Shown in pieces: positions 59,962-64,000 of a DNA stretch of 64,000 nt. The notes beneath the pieces are model-generated. The model worked only from the letters and a program-made list of their open reading frames with translations. It searched no databases and was not told the DNA's origin. The stretch comes from Kitagawia praeruptora. Its lineage: Eukaryota; Streptophyta; Magnoliopsida; Apiales; Apiaceae. The stretch is taken from contig CM075344.1 of assembly GCA_037693485.1 (NCBI GenBank), positions 36,643,501 to 36,707,500 on the forward strand, read 5' to 3'. Within the stretch, counting starts at the first letter, position 1. Every line of letters begins with the position of its first letter. The position numbers and the translations under genes were made by a program.

Positions 59962-61049
59962 ATGGATGATGAGTACTACCTTTGGATAGGATTTCCAAGA
60001 TCTAGTCCAGAGTATATAGGAGGGATAAAAGCTTTTTTGAAAAATGCATTTCCCATCTATAAAAATGGCGATGAAATGAAGTGCCCTTGCAAAAAATGTT
60101 CGAAACGTAATTGGTATTGTCAAAATGTCATATACGATCATCTTGTGGTCAATGGCCCTTCTCCGTTGCACGCCACATGGATTTGTGAGGTTTCACGAAC
60201 AAAATTAGGAGATGTTGATAACTTCAAAGATTCTGAAATGGAGATGGATTTTCAAGATAATTTAGATGCGATGTTCAGTTGTGCGCGTAAGATAATGTCT
60301 GCATTTTATAGATTATTTAACCTTAATAATTATTCAGGGAGCATCGAGCTTTACAAAATGGTCTTGCAAGTCAAAGAAGGTACAAAAGGGAACGAGCACA
60401 CACCGAAGAGTTTTCGAAATGGTTAAAGGATGAGGTTCTGAAAAAGGAAAATATTTCAAGAGATTTAGAGGTGTTTGCTTTGGGTCCTAATCGAGTAGCT
60501 AGGAAGTTTACGGGCTTTATAATAAATGGATATAGATTCCATACCAAATTTCGAGATGCTCGATGTACCACACAAAATAGCGGGGTATTTTTGACTGCTG
60601 AAACCACTAGCTTTGCAAGTTCGAAAGACCGAAACCCAAAAGTTGGGGCTGTCAATTACTACGGATCAATTGAAGATATTATTGAACTTGACTATTGGGG
60701 AGCTTTTAGAGTGGTCCTTTTTAAGTGTTGCTGGTACCAAGAAGAAAAAGATCCGTATGGTCTTACTCGTGTTAATTTTAATAAGTTATGCTATAGATCT
60801 GATCCTTATGTCCCGTCTTCACAAGTTCAACAAGTCTTTTATGTGGAAGATCCAATTGAAAAGAACTGTCACTATGTTATTAAGAAGTTGCCGAGGGACT
60901 GGTCTGATGCTGAAAATCAGAACGCAATGGAAGTAGACTTGGGTTCAGATGATATTGGAATAGATCGTGAAATAGAAGCTGATGTTGTTGAAGGGGGGTG
61001 GATTAGGGATGATGTTCCCTTAACACAAATTCCTGTTCCCTCTCCTTAG
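59962..61049 (+). pseudogene. TNP2-type CACTA transposase gene, core deleted
   Basis: The first frame (59962 to about 60320) encodes the transposase-associated N-terminal domain: DEYYLWIGFPRSSPEYIGG, CPCKKCSKRNWY, VYDHLVVNG-like. From 60336 a different frame begins with REHRALQNGL, then RERAHTEEFSKWLKDEV (end of the DUF4218 region) and a full DUF4216 domain (TQNSGVFLTAE, YYGSIEDIIELDY, QVFYVEDPIEKN), ending with TAG at 61047-61049. Between them only about 100 bp remain, with an intron-like end (ttattcag at 60330-60337). The catalytic Transposase_21 core and most of DUF4218 are therefore missing. An intact TNP2 is several times longer. The element could not move by itself. Confidence 0.85.
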
Positions 61050-61352
61050 ATCAAAGAAACCGCTGGTTGTTTACTTTATGATGTATTTGGCACTTTATGA
61101 TGTATTAGGCACTTTTTGATTTGGTTGTAATTCTTTACCTTTGATTAATGTATGTGGCACTACTTTTTAAAAATTCAATTTAGAGTCCGCATTTCTTTAC
61201 ACTATGGCATAAATCAGTGTACTTTTTAGGAATTGTGTTAAAAATTCAATTTTTATATGTGCTATCGTTTAATAATTTTCATAGTTTATGTCTTTATATT
61301 TTCAATTTTGTGTTGCACAAATACAGCCATTAATGTATTTATTTTGTACAGG

Positions 61353-63416
61353 ATGGATGAAACTCTAAATGTCAGGCTGCATTACGCTGGAGAGTTTCGC
61401 AAGACAAGTTATGTGGGTGGAAAATCTTTGCTAGTACCCGTGGATTCTGAGAGATTTTCATATACTGTGCTTATGGAGTTCGTGAAAGATTACCTCGAGT
61501 TCACAGAAATTGGAGGAGTCTATATCAGCAAAGAAAAGAGGGGTGGCTGGGAGCTTGTGTTGGATGACAAGGATGTGACTAACTTTGTAAAAGGCTTTAA
61601 TAATGAAGAAGAAGTTCATTTTTACATTGACAGCATTGTGGACAAAGACATTGAGCCCACTAGTCAAATGCAGCCAAATGTAATAATACGGCCAAGGAAA
61701 AATATAATTCAAGGTATATATGTATATGTAATTTAGATGTCATTCTCGTGTTATATATGGTTATATGTGTGTAATGAATAATGAAGTCCACCGTTTTTAT
61801 TTCTGTTGTTACAGATTCTCCAAAGAAACCAGTGGCAAAGCGCAAGTACACTACCACACATCAACTTCAGCTGCAACAAAGAATGACGACAAGAAAGTCA
61901 CCTCGGCTGAGTAAGGGGACAAAACCTGTGCCTAATTTGACTACTAGTAAACAAGATGTGGGTGTGAAAGAAAATGGAACGAGGAGGAAATTGAATTTAG
62001 AAATTGGACCAGATGACCATGCAGATACCGGAGAGAATGATGTTGAGGTACTTTTGACTTATCATTTTCTGTTCAAATTTCCTGTACATTAGTAATATGT
62101 AACTAGCACATTTTTTGCTTAACCTGATTACAGTTGCAACCACCACCACCATTGACGAATTATGAACTAGAGAGATTAGCACGCGTGAAAAAAAATAATG
62201 AAGTTTATGAATCACTTGGGTTGCCCAAATTAGTTACTGATATGAGAACTTCTGCAAAACAGAATATGAAGAGAAAAGGTACAGATCGTGAGGCATGCGA
62301 TGAATATATTCCTGAAAATGAGGGTGAAGATGATGGTGATGATTCATCAGAGGTGCATAAAGATAATTTGTTTACAACTTACTGTCTTGTTTTTATGCAC
62401 ATAAAAATTATCAAGCTAATAATCCTGAACTTTTACTGAAATGTAGAGAACAAAAGTTGTTCAGTCAAGCAAACCTGGACCAAGAACTCGTTCGCGAGCC
62501 AATGCACCCCCTCAGATTGAGAAAGAACCAACAAGCGCTCCCACTGCAATCGAGAAGCAACCAAAGAAAGCTGGCACTACCAGGGGAGCTACAAGCTCGT
62601 CTCGTCCTTCAGTTTTGAAACCAACATGTAGCAAATTGTTTAAACAACCAAGCAATCCCGGAGAAGCTGGTTCAGTCGGTGCTTATTTAGCGATGCGGGA
62701 ACGTCAAAAGCAGAATGTTGCAGCTCCAATAATTGAAAATGTCAATGAATTAGACCAAGAAGGGATTGAAAATGAAGAAGTTGAAGAAGGTACAATGTCA
62801 TATTTCTCGCATGATTTTTATGTTTTCCATTATATGTTTTTGTGAGGTTGTACATTGATTTTTTTATTCATTTTCTTTGAACCTGGTATGTAAAGTACAA
62901 GCTCCAAGAAAACTAAGAGGGCGGTAAAAAATGAGTAAGGTTCATGCAAGAGGTCCTGATGATAAAGTAGTTATGTCTTTGAATGAAGAAGGTCAGCCAA
63001 TTTCTGAAGAAAAGAAAGAGTTAAGTAATTTTCTAGGGACACTAGTGAAGGATAATGTGTCTCTCACTTACATCAATTGGCATGTTGTTCCTGTCCAATT
63101 AAAGAATGAAATGATGGAATATACACTGGTAATCTCTATCACCCTAAATCATATATTGTTCAACAGACTTACTTTATTTATGATTTTAATTAACCAATTT
63201 ATTTCATGAATTCTATGTTTGATATATTGCAGGCTAGGTATGTTATTCCGGAAGAAGGACACAAGTGGGTCATGCACACACTTAATGAAGCTTGGAGGCG
63301 GCACAAGTCTCTGATGAAAAATGCGCATTATAAAAAATTTGCAACTGATGAGCAAAGGATTGAGAACAGGCCCAACACAATTCCTCTTGAAGTACTGGGG
63401 GGATGAATCAGTTAAG
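61353..63416 (+). pseudogene. TNPA-type gene (Transposase_24/Ptta family) with frame breaks
   Basis: Six exons join in phase: 61353-61713, 61815-62047, 62134-62352, 62447-62789, 62902-63128 and 63233-63416. The ATG at 61353 follows a tttgtacag acceptor, so a leader exon upstream is likely. The N-terminus (RLHYAGEFRKTSYVGG) looks like the PB1-like domain found in plant transposon proteins. The middle is basic and proline-rich (RMTTRKSPRLSKGTKP). The C-terminal exons (GHKWVMHTLNEAWRRHKS) match the En/Spm Ptta domain, which binds subterminal repeats. An in-frame TAA lies at 62925-62927, and near 63395 the expected K-Y-W-G-D-E-S-V-K continues in another frame, so a small deletion is likely. The gene probably has further exons beyond the window. 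Confidence 0.75.
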
Positions 63417-64000
63417 GTACTTCTTATATTACAATTTTGGAAAATTTTGTGAGTTTTTATGTTTTGGAGTGAGGTGGATATGTAGTATTGTTTTTCTAAT
63501 TTTCCATGATTTAGTTTTGCTTTCAAGAGTAATTAAACTTAATCCAATGCACTTATGAATTGGCTTTGCTGAATTTTAGTAGCATGTTTTTGCTTTATTT
63601 ATTAAAGTTGGAATCATATTTAAATTTGCTTACTAGTTTTTTATGGCTTATGGGTTTTTTTTCTTTGGCATTACATCAGTTTATCATAAATAGTTGCAAT
63701 GTGAGAGTATGGATTTATAAATTCAGATAGCAAGTCTGGATGGCAGGGGATGTTAGGGTCTAGGTGTTTTGCTTTATTGGGGTCTTATTTACATTTGTGG
63801 AGAGTGATGCAGATGCAATTATGTTGGTTTTGTGTGACAAAAAAATAGAGTGACCTACTTTGTATAATGCTAATTTAGTATTAGACTGATGTGATTAAGT
63901 TAATAATATTAGTTCACATTTTAATTTACAAGAATTTTTATATATTAGTTCACATTTTAATTTATCTTGTTTAGTCAGAATCCTTTAATCAAAAAAAAAT
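63417..64000. other. Probable intron of the TNPA-type gene, no exon seen
   Basis: Starts with a good donor (gtaag-like, ttaag/gtacttc) and is AT-rich to the window end. No coding motif. Confidence 0.45.

Larger units (their letters stand above)
57071..64000 (+). mobile_element. CACTA (En/Spm-type) transposon, 5' part (continues past window)
   Basis: The left end CACTACGCCATAAATGCTC starts at 57071. It is followed by subterminal repeats, a leader region, a TNP2-type gene and a TNPA-type gene in the same direction, the usual CACTA plan. The right end is beyond the window. The terminal ~250 bp are homologous to the reversed end at 9499, so both belong to one family. Both coding regions carry damage, so this copy is probably non-autonomous. 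The region 63417-64000 shows no further exon and is probably an intron. Confidence 0.88.

Overview
The window is nuclear DNA of a flowering plant, most likely a eudicot. It is AT-rich, its genes have GT-AG introns, and it carries plant-specific families: a G-type lectin S-receptor-like kinase, a plant mobile domain (PMD) gene, Tat-lineage Ty3/gypsy retrotransposons with two RNase H domains, CACTA, PIF/Harbinger and Stowaway elements, and Helitron-like ends. I cannot name the species from sequence alone. No bacterial features, CRISPR arrays, rRNA or tRNA genes were seen.

Layout. (1) 1-8757: about 50 tandem copies of a ~176-bp satellite with higher-order periods of 2456 bp and 1400 bp. (2) 8758-9499: the right end of a CACTA transposon, directly abutting the satellite on its inner side. 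(3) 9546-13219 (minus): a seven-exon PMD gene with one in-frame TAG; the CACTA end lies in the intron after its last visible exon. (4) 13.2-16.5 kb: small repeats and a probable Helitron. (5) 16521-29652: a complete, very young Tat-type gypsy element (LTRs identical by eye, TSD ATAAG). It has gag-pol with one internal TGA, a spliced antisense gene, and a Harbinger-like element in its 5' LTR. (6) 29.7-37.6 kb: a Stowaway MITE, gag and IQD gene relics, a local duplication, and a 1.6-kb minus-strand LTR mini-element. (7) 37.6-43.8 kb: relics of a receptor kinase paralogue flanking a 3-kb nearly perfect inverted repeat and two tandem Helitron-like units. (8) 44705-48036: an intact seven-exon receptor kinase gene (826 aa), the only clearly functional host gene. 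(9) 48907-55700: a gag-only LTR element with tandem repeats in place of pol and a nested solo LTR. (10) 55742-56101: a Tourist-like MITE. (11) 57071 to the window end: a second CACTA element of the same family, carrying an internally deleted TNP2-type gene and a TNPA-type gene with frame breaks.

The most interesting structure is the pairing of satellite and CACTA. The array sits on the inner side of a CACTA end, and the second CACTA copy carries a single diverged monomer-like unit just inside its own subterminal repeats. This suggests that the satellite was amplified from sequence inside this transposon family. Other points are the long inverted repeat, an intron minisatellite that repeats its own 3' splice site, and a GC-AG intron in the receptor kinase.
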